Source of the DNA: Roseivirga thermotolerans
Lineage (GTDB): Bacteria > Bacteroidota > Bacteroidia > Cytophagales > Cyclobacteriaceae
Direction of reading: 5' to 3'
Length of the DNA stretch: 64,000 nt
Assembly (NCBI RefSeq): GCF_014653175.1
Contig: NZ_BNAG01000001.1
Coordinates: 558,001 to 622,000, forward strand
In this document: positions 1 to 9,565 of the stretch, piece after piece
How the letters are laid out: every line of letters starts with the position of its first letter
How positions within the stretch are numbered: position 1 is the first letter of the stretch
Position numbers and translations under genes: made by a program
The notes under the pieces: generated by a model
Told to the model about the DNA's origin: nothing
The model's input: only the letters and a program-made list of their open reading frames with translations
Database searches by the model: none

Positions 1-140
1 TTATCAGTGCTTTTGGCAGCATCGATTGTATAAGAAATCAGAGGCTTACCGTTAAGATCTTTAATATTCTTACCAGGCACTCCCTTTGATCCTCCTCTCG
101 CAGGAATCAGCCCAAGTAATTTCGGCTTGTCACTCACCAC
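1..140 (-). CDS. neuA: CMP-nonulosonate (acylneuraminate) cytidylyltransferase, N-terminal part only
   Basis: The minus strand encodes the first ~46 residues of a protein that continues past the left edge. It contains IPARGGSKGVPGKNI, the CTP-binding signature of NeuA/LegF enzymes, which join CMP to sialic, legionaminic or related nonulosonic acids. Two GTG codons (140-138 and 137-135) directly follow an in-frame TGA, so the start must be one of these; neither has an obvious Shine-Dalgarno sequence. It overlaps the end of the nucleotidyltransferase gene before it by 8-11 bp, which fits one operon. The pathway context (NeuB- and NeuC-like genes just upstream) supports the call. Which acid it activates cannot be told from this fragment. 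Confidence 0.88.
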   Translation of the reverse strand, partial: MVSDKPKLLGLIPARGGSKGVPGKNIKDLNGKPLISYTIDAAKSTD

Positions 141-1188
141 TCAATATTTTTAATGTCTTATTATATTCTTCCCACTGCCCGGTGTCAAACCATGAGTTTT
201 CACTAATAGGATAGACACCTACTTTACCTCCCTTGGTCTTAACACTTTCCATCAAGTGGGTAATATGAAAAAACTCGCCATCCGGAATCAGGTCTAAAAC
301 GGACTTATTCAACACATACATTCCTGTAGAAATCAGGAAGTTGTATTCAGGCTTCTCACGTATCTCCAGCAGCTCACCACCCTTGTCGATTTCACAAATA
401 CCATACGGAATTTTGTAATGCATCATTGAAGAAACCAGGGTAACCTGATTATTACTTTCTTCATGTAACCTTACCAACTCGGCATAATCGGCATTGATAA
501 TGATGTCACAATTGCTAACGATAAACCGATCTGGTAAGTAATCCTGTAAAAGTTTCAGGCTACCGGCAGTACCTAGAGGTTTTGGTTCGTCAACAAACTG
601 AATATTGTAGTCTTTCTCAATATCGTTGAAGTATGACCTGATAATCTTAGACTTGTGATTCAGTGTCATAAAATAATCCTTGATATCATGCGCCCTGAAT
701 TTGTCGATGATCTTCTCAACTATTGACTTATTGCCTATAGGAATAAGCGGCTTTGGCAGGATGGTGGTAAAAGGTTTGAGTCTCGTGCCGAATCCACCGG
801 CCATAATGACCACCGGTAAGTCCAGCTTATCTTTTTTAATTGACTCTACTTCAGCCCCAAAAATGTCGGTCCAGAACAGTAGCTTTACTGGTTGTTTTGC
901 ATCATTGACAACCGGAATACAGGTAATCTTATGCTCAATCATTAAGGACTTAACATACTGAATATCATATCCCTCTTTGACCAGATGTGGTACCTTGTTA
1001 CAAACCTCTGTCACTTCGGTATCCAAGCTTTTTCCTGCAAGTATCCACCTCCTGATATCGCCATCCGTTAGAGATCCGATCAGCTTTCCTTTCTGCGAAG
1101 TCACAAAAACAGATTTTTCTGAAGTTGCATTCAGTTTCTTCATTGCCTCCAGGGCACTCAAATTTGCTGCAACTATGAAATCCTCCAT
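130..1188 (-). CDS. ptmE: CBS-domain nucleotidyltransferase, PtmE-like (GDP-glucosamine synthesis for legionaminic acid)
   Basis: The N-terminal ~120 residues form a tandem CBS pair; the rest is a sugar-phosphate nucleotidyltransferase with the motif MAGGFGTRLKPF and the PKPLIPIG loop. This architecture matches PtmE of Campylobacter, which makes GDP-glucosamine (glucosamine-1-phosphate guanylyltransferase) to feed the legionaminic acid pathway. The neighbours (LegB-, NeuB-, NeuC- and NeuA-like genes) fit that role. The ATG at 1188 is preferred; a GTG at 1203, two bases after the stop of the preceding gene, would add five residues. Substrate choice (GDP-GlcN rather than another NDP-hexose) is inferred from the architecture and context. 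Confidence 0.8.
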   Translation of the reverse strand: MEDFIVAANLSALEAMKKLNATSEKSVFVTSQKGKLIGSLTDGDIRRWILAGKSLDTEVTEVCNKVPHLVKEGYDIQYVKSLMIEHKITCIPVVNDAKQPVKLLFWTDIFGAEVESIKKDKLDLPVVIMAGGFGTRLKPFTTILPKPLIPIGNKSIVEKIIDKFRAHDIKDYFMTLNHKSKIIRSYFNDIEKDYNIQFVDEPKPLGTAGSLKLLQDYLPDRFIVSNCDIIINADYAELVRLHEESNNQVTLVSSMMHYKIPYGICEIDKGGELLEIREKPEYNFLISTGMYVLNKSVLDLIPDGEFFHITHLMESVKTKGGKVGVYPISENSWFDTGQWEEYNKTLKILSGE

Positions 1189-1205
1189 ATTTCTTTTAGA
1201 CACAG

Positions 1206-2060
1206 TTATTTCAATTGTGATTTTAAATAGTCTTCCAGATTTTCTTTAAATGAAAATTGATAATGTTGCTCTTCTGTTCGATCAAAACCTGCGATGTTTT
1301 CCCATGGCTTATCCTGGGTGAATATAGCGGGCAAGTGTTTTCCTGAGATTTTCTCACAAAGGCTGATCAATTGCTTGATTGTGTATTGATCATTGCTAAA
1401 GAGATTGAAAGTACCAGGTGTAAAATCATCTATGATCTGGTGAAAAACACTTGCAGCATCTTCAATATTCAGATAGTTTCTAATCATACTTCCATCGTTA
1501 TTGAATGTCAGAGATTCGTCATTAAGAAACGACTTAACCAGATAATTTATGATGCCTTTAGGCTGAGAGCCACCGTAGAGGTTTGGAAATCTTAAAATAA
1601 TCAGCCTGTTTTTATCCACTCTTTCATTGAGTTGCCATTCGGCAAACGCTTTACAGGCCCCGTAAACTGATTCAGGGTTCTGACGTTCGTTTACTTTTAT
1701 GTTATGAGAGTAGCTTCCATAAACTGCTACACTGGATATGTGTATAAGTCTGGTTTCGTTACCCTCAATGGCTTCTGCCAAATATTTGATCCCTATGCTA
1801 TTCAAATCAAAACACAATCCGGAAGGTCTAGAAACCTGGCCAGTGCAGTTAATTATGAAATCCAGTCTCCCTTCCCTGATTAAAGTTGATGATCGAGGAT
1901 CAAGGAGATCATAATGTATAAACTCGATATCAGGATCAGCTGGTGGTTGAATATCGCCACAAATCAGTTTCAGGTCAGTATTGGCCTTCAGGTCTTCAAT
2001 AATAAACCTTCCTAAAAAGCCGCTTCCACCTAAAACAAGAATGCGCGATTTACCCTTCAT
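1206..2060 (-). CDS. NAD-dependent epimerase/dehydratase (extended SDR) in the nonulosonate cluster
   Basis: This is a Rossmann-fold extended short-chain dehydrogenase: an N-terminal VLGGSGFLGRF nucleotide-binding motif and a catalytic YxxxK in SVYGACKAFAEW. The first in-frame codons upstream reach 2096, but the ATG at 2060 places the glycine-rich motif at the usual distance from the N-terminus and overlaps the preceding NeuC-like gene by only 11 bp. It sits between the 2-epimerase and the PtmE-like genes, so it probably acts on a nonulosonate precursor or a co-assembled sugar. It is not one of the six standard legionaminic enzymes (LegB, C, H, G, I, F), so its exact reaction is open. Confidence 0.75.
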   Translation of the reverse strand: MKGKSRILVLGGSGFLGRFIIEDLKANTDLKLICGDIQPPADPDIEFIHYDLLDPRSSTLIREGRLDFIINCTGQVSRPSGLCFDLNSIGIKYLAEAIEGNETRLIHISSVAVYGSYSHNIKVNERQNPESVYGACKAFAEWQLNERVDKNRLIILRFPNLYGGSQPKGIINYLVKSFLNDESLTFNNDGSMIRNYLNIEDAASVFHQIIDDFTPGTFNLFSNDQYTIKQLISLCEKISGKHLPAIFTQDKPWENIAGFDRTEEQHYQFSFKENLEDYLKSQLK

Positions 2061-3189
2061 AGAATACTTTTTGAATCTTCCCTTCAAATGATACATTCTT
2101 CAGAATATCTACTATTCTTTTGGCCGAATCTCCTGTCCCATAAGGGTTTTCAATGCCGCTGACAAATTCTCTGAATTCTGTATCATAGAGTGCCTTTCTG
2201 ATACCTGCCTCAATGGCTTCAGAGTTATTAGGAACGTCTATCACGTTTTCGGCTCTTTCTCTACCCATCTGTCTATTACCTATGTTGACGGCAGGAATTT
2301 TGAGGCTTGGAGTTTCGTGAATTCCTGAACTAGAATTTCCAACCAATGCCCAGGCGTTTCTGTACAGGTTTACAAATTTGACAGTTGGTAGGCTGGGATA
2401 CCACTTTATACCCGAGGCTTTAACCTCTTCAATGATCTTGGAATACCCGGCATCATTGTTTGGCAGAAGGGCCACACATTGAATATCGAGGTTTTTAACC
2501 GCCTTAATCGTTTCTCTGATTTGCTGATGTGAAGAAAGACTCTCTGTAGTTACCGGATGTTGAATCATAAGCACAAAAGGCTTAGAAAAATCCAGGTCAA
2601 ACTCCTCCTCCAATTCTTCTTTAGGCAAATGAGGTGTGCTCATGAGTACATCAATAGAAGGACAGCCTACAACATATATATCTTCAGGGTTCTCACCTAG
2701 TTTCACTAATCTGTCTCTGGCATCCTGAGTAGCAGGGAAGTGAATATGAGAAAACTTACTCATGGCATGTCTGATACTCTCATCGATACTACCAGTAACT
2801 TCACCACCCTGTATATGCGCCACAGGGATGTTCATATGTGCAGCAGCCACGGTAACAGCAAAGTTGCCACCTATGTCAAAGCCAGACAGCACTACATCGG
2901 GTTGTGCTTTCTCCAATTCATCTACTACAGCCGTCAATACCCTAGCCATTGCTTTCACCATTTCTCCACCAGAATCTTTGCCCTGAGGGTCAAACATATC
3001 AATGGTCGCATCGATCTTGAACCCATCATCTTCGATATAATTCAAGTCTTTTCCGTGAATGTCCAGTAGGCAAATTCCAGTTACTACCAGGTAAATTTCA
3101 AAGTAAGGATCAGCTTTCAGCTTTTCCAATATAGGCTTGTAGCGGCTATAATCCGCTCTCCGTTCAATGAGTACAAATACTTTTCTCAT
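2050..3189 (-). CDS. neuC: UDP/GDP-sugar 2-epimerase (hydrolysing), NeuC/LegG family
   Basis: The 379-residue protein has the length and motifs of hydrolysing UDP-GlcNAc 2-epimerases: [19 protein letters not shown] in the middle and [11 protein letters not shown] plus [18 protein letters not shown] toward the C-terminus. These enzymes release the nucleotide and invert C2, giving ManNAc (NeuC) or 2,4-diacetamido-2,4,6-trideoxymannose (LegG). A LegB-type dehydratase two genes upstream makes the LegG-type reaction the likelier one. It starts inside the stop codon of the NeuB-like gene (ATGA overlap), so the two are probably translated together. Confidence 0.88.
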   Translation of the reverse strand: MRKVFVLIERRADYSRYKPILEKLKADPYFEIYLVVTGICLLDIHGKDLNYIEDDGFKIDATIDMFDPQGKDSGGEMVKAMARVLTAVVDELEKAQPDVVLSGFDIGGNFAVTVAAAHMNIPVAHIQGGEVTGSIDESIRHAMSKFSHIHFPATQDARDRLVKLGENPEDIYVVGCPSIDVLMSTPHLPKEELEEEFDLDFSKPFVLMIQHPVTTESLSSHQQIRETIKAVKNLDIQCVALLPNNDAGYSKIIEEVKASGIKWYPSLPTVKFVNLYRNAWALVGNSSSGIHETPSLKIPAVNIGNRQMGRERAENVIDVPNNSEAIEAGIRKALYDTEFREFVSGIENPYGTGDSAKRIVDILKNVSFEGKIQKVFYEG

Positions 3190-4229
3190 TTTATTTGGCT
3201 TTTTTTCAATAATGTATCGTTGGGAATGTCTTCGGTTGCTTCCTTTCCCAGAATATCCTCATAGTCTTCTGCAAGTATCTCACCAGTTCCAGGTCTCTTT
3301 ACCCATAGGTTGTCTTTGGTAAATTTTTCACCTTTCCTTACATCCTTTATGGTTACTACACTTGCGTATGCAAAATCAATTGTGGCTTTTTCTTCATCTA
3401 CCGGGCCTTTCTTGCCCCCCCTCATGCTTTTCATAATCCTAGATTGCTCAATCAGTTCATTACAGGCTTCAGGATCCATTGAACATACAATATCTGGTCC
3501 TATACGGTCCATACTGTCAGTAAAGTGCCGCTCCAGTATTGAGGCTCCTAAGGCAACTGCTCCCAGACAGGCCAAGTTACTAGTAGTATGATCTGATAGT
3601 CCATAAACAATTCCGGGAAAAGATTCGGCCAGTTCCTGCAAGGCTCCCAGCCGTACTATTTCAGGTGGTGTAGGATATACATTCGTGGTATGCAATACTG
3701 CGAATTGTACTCCTGCCTCACTAATAACATTTAGTGCCTTGGCCACGCTTTCGATTGTATTCATTCCAGTGCTGAGAATCATAGGCTTGCCAAATGATGC
3801 AATATGCTTAAGCAATGGGTAGTTATTGCATTCACCTGAACCGATCTTATAAGCGGGCACGTTCATACTGTTCAATCGATCTGCCGCAGCACGCGAAAAG
3901 GGAGTACTGATAAAAATCATTCCTTTTTCGATAGTATATCGTTGTAATTCACGCTCTTCTTCTTCATTCAGAGAGCAAGAATCCATAATCTCATAGATTG
4001 ACTCCTTGGTATGTCCGGGAATCACATTCTTGGCAATGCTACTCATTTCGTCTGCCACAATGTGCGTCTGGTGCTTAACCATTTCAACTCCTGCGGAAGC
4101 TGCTGCATCCACCATTTCTTTGGCTACACTAAGAGATCCACCATGGTTAATACCAATCTCTGCTATCACAAGAGGGTCATAGTCATACCCAATTTTTCTT
4201 CCAGCAATTTCTATATAAGGGCTGCTCAT
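3186..4229 (-). CDS. neuB: N-acetylneuraminate/legionaminate synthase (NeuB/LegI family)
   Basis: The 347-residue protein has the NeuB TIM barrel ([11 protein letters not shown] near the N-terminus, [11 protein letters not shown] and YGLSDHT later) followed by a C-terminal SAF domain from about residue 285. NeuB enzymes condense phosphoenolpyruvate with a 6-carbon sugar to form a 9-carbon nonulosonic acid. With a LegB-type 4,6-dehydratase and PtmE in the cluster the expected product is a legionaminic-type acid rather than plain Neu5Ac; this is inferred. It lies 12 bp after the dehydratase gene and overlaps the 2-epimerase gene by 4 bp. Confidence 0.9.
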   Translation of the reverse strand: MSSPYIEIAGRKIGYDYDPLVIAEIGINHGGSLSVAKEMVDAAASAGVEMVKHQTHIVADEMSSIAKNVIPGHTKESIYEIMDSCSLNEEEERELQRYTIEKGMIFISTPFSRAAADRLNSMNVPAYKIGSGECNNYPLLKHIASFGKPMILSTGMNTIESVAKALNVISEAGVQFAVLHTTNVYPTPPEIVRLGALQELAESFPGIVYGLSDHTTSNLACLGAVALGASILERHFTDSMDRIGPDIVCSMDPEACNELIEQSRIMKSMRGGKKGPVDEEKATIDFAYASVVTIKDVRKGEKFTKDNLWVKRPGTGEILAEDYEDILGKEATEDIPNDTLLKKSQIK

Positions 4230-4241
4230 GTCAGAATTGAT

Positions 4242-5222
4242 TTAGATGTTATAAATATGAGCTTTGTACTTCTTGAGATTATCAGTTTTCGAGAACCATT
4301 CACAAGTCTGTTCTAATCCCATGCGAATAGAGAATTTAGGTTCAAAATCAGTCAGACTCTTAATCAGCGTATTGTCTCCCCATAGGCGAAAAACTTCAGA
4401 TTTCCTGGGTCTCACCCTTTCTGAGTCCGTAATAAACTCAATGTCAGATCCCATTATATCCTTGATCATGGAAAGCGTGTCGATCATTGAAATCTCAGAG
4501 TTAGTAGAAATATTAACCTCTTTACCAATAGACTCATCAGATTGGGACAGGGCTAGGAAGCCCTGACAGGTATCTTTCACATAATTAAAATCTCGCGTAG
4601 GACTTAAATCACCCAGCTTCACTTGCTTTACACCATTTGCAATCTGTGTTATAATAGTTGGAATGATTGCTCTAGCCGATTGTCTAGGACCATAGGTGTT
4701 GAATGGTCTTGCAATGGTCACCGGAAGTTCAAATGAATTGAAAAAACTCATCGCCATACTATCGGCTCCGATCTTGGATGCAGAGTATGGCGATTGAGGT
4801 TGCTTAGGATGCTTCTCATCAATTGGTACATACTGTGCTGTTCCGTAAACCTCAGAGGTAGAGGTTACAATTACTCTTTTATTGCCCTGCTCTCTCGCAG
4901 CTTGACAAATATTCATTGTGCCCCTGACATTTGTATCGACATAACTGTCAGGGGAATGATAAGAATATGGTATTGCTATGAGCGCGGCCAAATGAAAAAT
5001 TTCATCTACATCCTTACAAATCTCTTTGCAAAAATGTGGGTCTCTTATATCTCCAGATACAATCTCTAGGTTATCATTCGAATCTATATCTTCCAGCCAA
5101 CCCCAATAGTTAAAAGAGTTATAATAGGCCAAGGCCTTTACTTTGTAGTTATTAGCTAAAAGTGTCTCAACCAAGTGCGAACCAATAAAACCATCGGCAC
5201 CTGTCACTAATACTTTTTTCAT
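4242..5222 (-). CDS. legB: NDP-sugar 4,6-dehydratase, LegB-like
   Basis: This is an extended SDR of 326 residues: VTGADGFIGSHLVE at the N-terminus, the YNSFNYWGWL segment typical of LegB dehydratases, active-site TSEVYG and YSASKIGAD (YxxxK), and GPRQSARAIIPTII. LegB removes water from a GDP- or UDP-GlcNAc substrate to give the 4-keto-6-deoxy sugar, the first committed step to legionaminic acid. It is the first gene of the nonulosonate block, 131 bp after the Wzz-like gene. The usual next partner, the LegC aminotransferase, is not beside it. Confidence 0.85.
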   Translation of the reverse strand: MKKVLVTGADGFIGSHLVETLLANNYKVKALAYYNSFNYWGWLEDIDSNDNLEIVSGDIRDPHFCKEICKDVDEIFHLAALIAIPYSYHSPDSYVDTNVRGTMNICQAAREQGNKRVIVTSTSEVYGTAQYVPIDEKHPKQPQSPYSASKIGADSMAMSFFNSFELPVTIARPFNTYGPRQSARAIIPTIITQIANGVKQVKLGDLSPTRDFNYVKDTCQGFLALSQSDESIGKEVNISTNSEISMIDTLSMIKDIMGSDIEFITDSERVRPRKSEVFRLWGDNTLIKSLTDFEPKFSIRMGLEQTCEWFSKTDNLKKYKAHIYNI

Positions 5223-5353
5223 ATACTTAATATCAAATTATAGGCAAGAAAGTTAACGATATGATTTAAGGTCTAAATAAGTTGTTGATAATTGAGACTG
5301 CATTAGGTCGCTTTATAATCAAGTATGAAATGAGACTAAATATTGATTCATTT

Positions 5354-6448
5354 TCATTTCTCATACTCGATAATCCTATTTTTAGTCATAATAAATGGCT
5401 TTCGAAGAAGGACGATTCCTACAGCAAATACAAATCCTACAAAAGTACAACTTACAAGCAAAAGTGTTCTATTAGGGCCATATTTCTCATTTGGTACTCT
5501 TACAGGGTCAATTATTGAGAATACAGGCGTGTCTTTCTCAAGTTGCAACGCAACCTGCTCTTTTTGGCTAGATAATTCTATGTAAACTGAATTAAGAACA
5601 TCGTAACGAGTTTCTAATCTCATTAGAATATTTTGAACAAATTTGGACTTTAAATTTTGATTTGACTCGTTAAATAAGGCGAGACTATCTTGAAGTTCAT
5701 GTAATTCTTTTTGTCTTTTCTTCCATTGTTCTACTGTAAAATCATAAAGATTTTTTGACATTTCCGTCTTAAACAAAGTAATTCTTTTTTGCAATGCATT
5801 AACAGAGGCCAAAGCAAGCTGAGCTGCAACCATAGGGTTTCTTTCAGTTACCACTAACCTTACATAACCATCCTTTTTATTGTATTCTAAAGTTATTATA
5901 TCCTCTAGCTTTTTAACCAATTCATTTTGCCGATTATCCAATAATAAAAAACTGTCAGAATAATTTAGTTTTTGATAGTCGGAATTTTCTGTTTCGGATT
6001 TGAAGGAGTCAATTATCAAACCAGGAAGGCCTAAAGAATAACTAATCACTTTTTCTACAACACTCTCTTTTCGTCTACTTAAATAATCACCATACAGAAT
6101 GGTGTCTTCATGAACTGAGATATTACTATTCAATACTTCCAATCTATATGGCAAGGATGAAACGATTCTTGGATATAAGTCAGTAGGAATTTCATTTGCA
6201 CCTGTTGCCGAGTTTAAATTGATCCCTGCCAAAGCGGCTAGTCCACCTATAGATCCTGAAGTTTCACTTTTTGTCTGTGGAACAAATGTTGAGCTTGACT
6301 GATACTCATTAGCAGAAAAAAGGGCTAAGAATAAGCCAAAGACCGAGGAAATTAGCGTAAACTTTAGAATGAATTTTCTTCTTTGCCAAAGAAGAGCCAA
6401 CAAATTAATTATATCAATTTCTTGATTGGTTGAATTCAGTTCTTTCAT
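5354..6448 (-). CDS. Wzz/GumC-type polysaccharide chain-length determinant (no kinase domain)
   Basis: The 364-residue inner-membrane protein has a Wzz N-terminal domain (DIINLLALLWQRR, then a membrane segment at about residues 30-47), a long periplasmic coiled-coil-rich region (about 150-300), and a second membrane segment near residues 330-350. Such proteins set polymer length and bridge to the outer-membrane export pore. It ends after the second membrane helix, so the cytoplasmic tyrosine-kinase domain found in many Bacteroidota Wzc proteins is absent. Its start overlaps the stop of the SLBB export gene as TAATG, implying translational coupling. Confidence 0.85.
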   Translation of the reverse strand: MKELNSTNQEIDIINLLALLWQRRKFILKFTLISSVFGLFLALFSANEYQSSSTFVPQTKSETSGSIGGLAALAGINLNSATGANEIPTDLYPRIVSSLPYRLEVLNSNISVHEDTILYGDYLSRRKESVVEKVISYSLGLPGLIIDSFKSETENSDYQKLNYSDSFLLLDNRQNELVKKLEDIITLEYNKKDGYVRLVVTERNPMVAAQLALASVNALQKRITLFKTEMSKNLYDFTVEQWKKRQKELHELQDSLALFNESNQNLKSKFVQNILMRLETRYDVLNSVYIELSSQKEQVALQLEKDTPVFSIIDPVRVPNEKYGPNRTLLLVSCTFVGFVFAVGIVLLRKPFIMTKNRIIEYEK

Positions 6449-9057
6449 TAATTAGATCTTATTTGTTGAACCAAGAAAACAATTGTTGCCAAACTTGAAG
6501 TTATCGCTAAAACCTCTTGCAGAGAGGTGGATCTTTTTTCAGCCTTTCTAGCCACAAATATCGTAGTCCCAGGCTCGATCTTGGGATAAAATTTAAAAAT
6601 CAAGAACCTCTTTACACCTTTTCTTTCTCCATTGGGATATTGTACATAACTTCTTCCTCTTTTGGCAGAGACCTGAAAACCTCCCGATTGGTAAATGTAG
6701 TCTTTAAATGAATAGGAATCATCGTACCTTAAATTTAATGGCGATGTTACTTCACCTGCTACTCTTACCGTTTCGAGCCTTCCTGGGATGGAAATAACGT
6801 CACCAGGGCGCACTATGAAATCATATTTAGAACCCTTGTTGGCCAATATTTGATCTAGATCTAGGGCTACTGGTTCTTCATTCTTGATAGTTATATCTTT
6901 TACCAAAGAATCCTGCTTAGAAACGTCTTCGATGAGGTCTTTCTTTATTCTAGAACCTACAGCATCTGTTTCGGATGATATATTAGATCGATTTTCGATC
7001 TTATTTAATCTTTCTATCAATCTTTGTTGACTTATATTTTTCAACTCCGAGTCGCCACTTAATAATTTTGATCTAAGTTGCTGAAGGTATTCCTGTGAAA
7101 TCTGATCGCTTGATTTGGAAGATGAAAATTCAGTTTTTCTCACCAAAATTGCTCCTTTTGGGTAAGCATATTGAGTCAACCCATGAGCTCTTTCAATAAT
7201 ATCTGAAATGCGTTCATCTTTTCTTGCAATTGAGTATATGCCAGGCGCCACAACTTCTCCCTCTATCGTTACTTGCTGTTGCACATTATAACCTGGGCTT
7301 TTTCTAATATATACTTGATCGAATGGTTGTAAGACTAAAGTACGATCTTCTTGATTTAAGGCTAATGACTTATCGATCTGTACATTAATGATCTCAGCCT
7401 GTGTATTGAGATTAGCATCTTTGTTTCTTCTAGATATCTCAATTATTGAGCCTGACGCTCCTTCTGTCAATCCACCAGCTAAAACGATCAAATCTTGAAT
7501 CGTCATGGTATTGAAGTACTGATAAACACCTCCCTCGGCAACTTCACCTGAAATCTGTACATAATATTCTTCTTTGAGGTCGTAGATTGAACTAATGCGT
7601 ACAAGGTCTTCTCTTTGCAAGTCAATATCAGGAATCTCTCCTGACATTAAAGCACCAAGATCAAAAGGAAACGCGTCTTGTGAAAAGTCTTCATTGGTTC
7701 TGTAGATAGTCGCTCTATTCAAGAAAGCGTCTCCTCTCAGTCCATCTGCCTTTTCAATCAGTTGCATTAAAGTTAAACCTTCAGTTAATTCATATTCCCC
7801 TTCTCTATAAACTGCTCCCTCGATCTGAACTCTATTTTTATAACGGTCTAGAATAGGAGTTACTTGAAAGACGTCTCCATCTTTTGGTTCAAAAGTAGAG
7901 AACTCGCTTTGATTAATATCAACCACTTCTCTTTCCTTTTCCCCATTTCTTCTGGCGGTGATTAGACTAGTATAAGCAGTATTTTTGAAGCCACCGGCAT
8001 ATTCCAGCACGTTCTCAAACGTCTCATTTGCCTTCAATTCAAAAAGTCCAGGTCTTTTGACTTCACCTTCCAACTCGACTCTTTTTTGATAAGGCTTGAC
8101 AATAATTACATCTCCATTTCTCAACCTTTGATTGCCTTTTTGAATACCTGTATTTAAGAATTCATATACATCAATAGTAGATAATAATTGCCCGTTTCTA
8201 ATGAGCTGGATATTTCTAAACGTACCTTGTTCAGTTGGTCCACCAACAGCATGCAAAGCAGTGTAAACAGTGGAAAGGGAGTTTAGTACATAGTTGCCCG
8301 GTGTTCTTACCTCACCCACAATGGTCACGTTAATGGTTCGTACATTTCCGACACTGATCTGTGAGAATATCTTACCCGGATCGTCAGGAGGTAAGACTAG
8401 TCCTCTATAAATCTGAGAAAGTCTTTCTGTAATTCTTTTTCTAGCATCAATAACAGTCAATCCATTGATATAGATAGGCCCTAAGTTTTCGGGTCTGATA
8501 AAGCCTTCAGGTGTGACATTCAAGGTCAAGTAAAGTTGGCTAGCTCCCCAAAGATCTATGATAATCTCATCTCCTGGTCCTATCACATAATCTTCTGGTG
8601 TTGGAATATTGAGGTTGGGAGCAAAAGTTAAATTATCGGTTTGAAATAGGTCGAACCCAAAGATCTTTCTTTGGGTTTCGGTCAATGTTTTTGAATTTTC
8701 AGAATTGGGCAGCTTTCCAAATACTTCAGTTTCATCAACAATGATTCCTTGTCTACCTCCAATTCGAGAATCTCCTTTAGTAGTAGATTGAAGTCCACCT
8801 GACCTTAAGCTTTCTACTCTTCTTCTGAGTTTAGCGATCTCTGATTCAGGCATTCCCCTTTGACGAGCCAATGCCTCCAATTGTTGTTCTGTGTATCCAG
8901 AACTCTGAGCTTGTTTGATATAGGCCTGGATCTGTGAATCAGATAGATCATCAACATTGATGGTTGTTAGATCTGTTCCAGCTAGGCCCTGTGCTTGAAC
9001 ATCAGGTTGAGCACCTAAAATGAGAACAAGTAATACTGTTAATAAAATATATCTCAT
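6448..9057 (-). CDS. Outer-membrane polysaccharide export protein with six SLBB domains (Wza-like)
   Basis: An 869-residue exported protein: a signal peptide (MRYILLTVLLVLILG, cut near AQA), a coiled-coil-prone stretch, then a polysaccharide-export domain (YVIGPGDEIIIDLWG at about residue 155) and about six SLBB repeats, each opening with a G-V/E-V-x-x-P/G-G motif (for example GEVRTPGNYVL, GEVKRPGLFEL, GEVVAPGIYSI), and a hydrophobic C-terminal segment. Wza proteins with this plan form the pore through which capsule or exopolysaccharide leaves. It is larger than E. coli Wza (379 residues), as is common in Bacteroidota. It starts two bases after the UpxY-like gene ends. Confidence 0.9.
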   Translation of the reverse strand: MRYILLTVLLVLILGAQPDVQAQGLAGTDLTTINVDDLSDSQIQAYIKQAQSSGYTEQQLEALARQRGMPESEIAKLRRRVESLRSGGLQSTTKGDSRIGGRQGIIVDETEVFGKLPNSENSKTLTETQRKIFGFDLFQTDNLTFAPNLNIPTPEDYVIGPGDEIIIDLWGASQLYLTLNVTPEGFIRPENLGPIYINGLTVIDARKRITERLSQIYRGLVLPPDDPGKIFSQISVGNVRTINVTIVGEVRTPGNYVLNSLSTVYTALHAVGGPTEQGTFRNIQLIRNGQLLSTIDVYEFLNTGIQKGNQRLRNGDVIIVKPYQKRVELEGEVKRPGLFELKANETFENVLEYAGGFKNTAYTSLITARRNGEKEREVVDINQSEFSTFEPKDGDVFQVTPILDRYKNRVQIEGAVYREGEYELTEGLTLMQLIEKADGLRGDAFLNRATIYRTNEDFSQDAFPFDLGALMSGEIPDIDLQREDLVRISSIYDLKEEYYVQISGEVAEGGVYQYFNTMTIQDLIVLAGGLTEGASGSIIEISRRNKDANLNTQAEIINVQIDKSLALNQEDRTLVLQPFDQVYIRKSPGYNVQQQVTIEGEVVAPGIYSIARKDERISDIIERAHGLTQYAYPKGAILVRKTEFSSSKSSDQISQEYLQQLRSKLLSGDSELKNISQQRLIERLNKIENRSNISSETDAVGSRIKKDLIEDVSKQDSLVKDITIKNEEPVALDLDQILANKGSKYDFIVRPGDVISIPGRLETVRVAGEVTSPLNLRYDDSYSFKDYIYQSGGFQVSAKRGRSYVQYPNGERKGVKRFLIFKFYPKIEPGTTIFVARKAEKRSTSLQEVLAITSSLATIVFLVQQIRSN

Positions 9058-9058
9058 A

Positions 9059-9565
9059 TCAACTTGCTAATTTAACTTTTGATCTGGCCACTTCTGCCAC
9101 CAAAGAAAAGCCTATGGATTCAATGGAAAGGATCAATTTATTTCCTTTGATCTTTAATAGCTCTCCTGCCTCTCCTTTTAGAGGCCCTTCGGTAATTTCA
9201 ATTTTATCCCCCTCCTCAACCAAGGTATTCAAACCTTCAGAATCTGGAAATTCGTTTAAAAAATTAATGATCCCTTGAATTTCCTTATCTCTTATCACAA
9301 CGGGTTTCCCTAACCAAAAAACAGAGTTGACTATTCCTTGATCCTGTAGAATTTCTTGACGCTCGATTTCTGTCACCTGAGCAAAAACGTATGATGTAAA
9401 GAGAGGTTCTTTCACCTTCTTCTTTCGGTCAGACCATTGTTTTAAAACCGTACGTGTGGGGCAATACATTTCAAAACCTCGATCTGACAAACGCTCTGCC
9501 ACTTTCTTCTCATTCCGAGGCTTGGTGTAAAAAGCTGTCCAATATTTAATTGAATCGTTACTCAT
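9059..9565 (-). CDS. UpxY-family transcription antiterminator (NusG-like)
   Basis: About 168 residues: an N-terminal NusG (NGN) domain (YWTAFYTKPRNEKKVAERL, then FTSYVFAQV) and a C-terminal KOW-like domain (VEEGDKIEITEGPLKGEAG). UpxY proteins are specialised NusG paralogues that load on RNA polymerase near the start of a capsule operon and stop premature termination. The reading frame also runs back to a TTG at 9595, but the ATG at 9565 puts the NGN domain at the usual place and overlaps the regulator gene by only 8 bp. It sits directly before the export and nonulosonate genes it presumably serves. Confidence 0.87.
   Translation of the reverse strand: MSNDSIKYWTAFYTKPRNEKKVAERLSDRGFEMYCPTRTVLKQWSDRKKKVKEPLFTSYVFAQVTEIERQEILQDQGIVNSVFWLGKPVVIRDKEIQGIINFLNEFPDSEGLNTLVEEGDKIEITEGPLKGEAGELLKIKGNKLILSIESIGFSLVAEVARSKVKLAS

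Noticed and set aside
5223-5353. Possible separate promoter for legB (TATAATTTG near 5240)
   Set aside because: The spacing has one base too many for TAnnTTTG and no -33 box is seen; the gap otherwise holds nothing I can name.
5322-5367. Inverted repeat AGTATGA/TCATACT at the end of the wzz-like gene
   Set aside because: Only 7 bp, partly inside coding sequence and without a T-run, so neither a terminator nor a clear operator.
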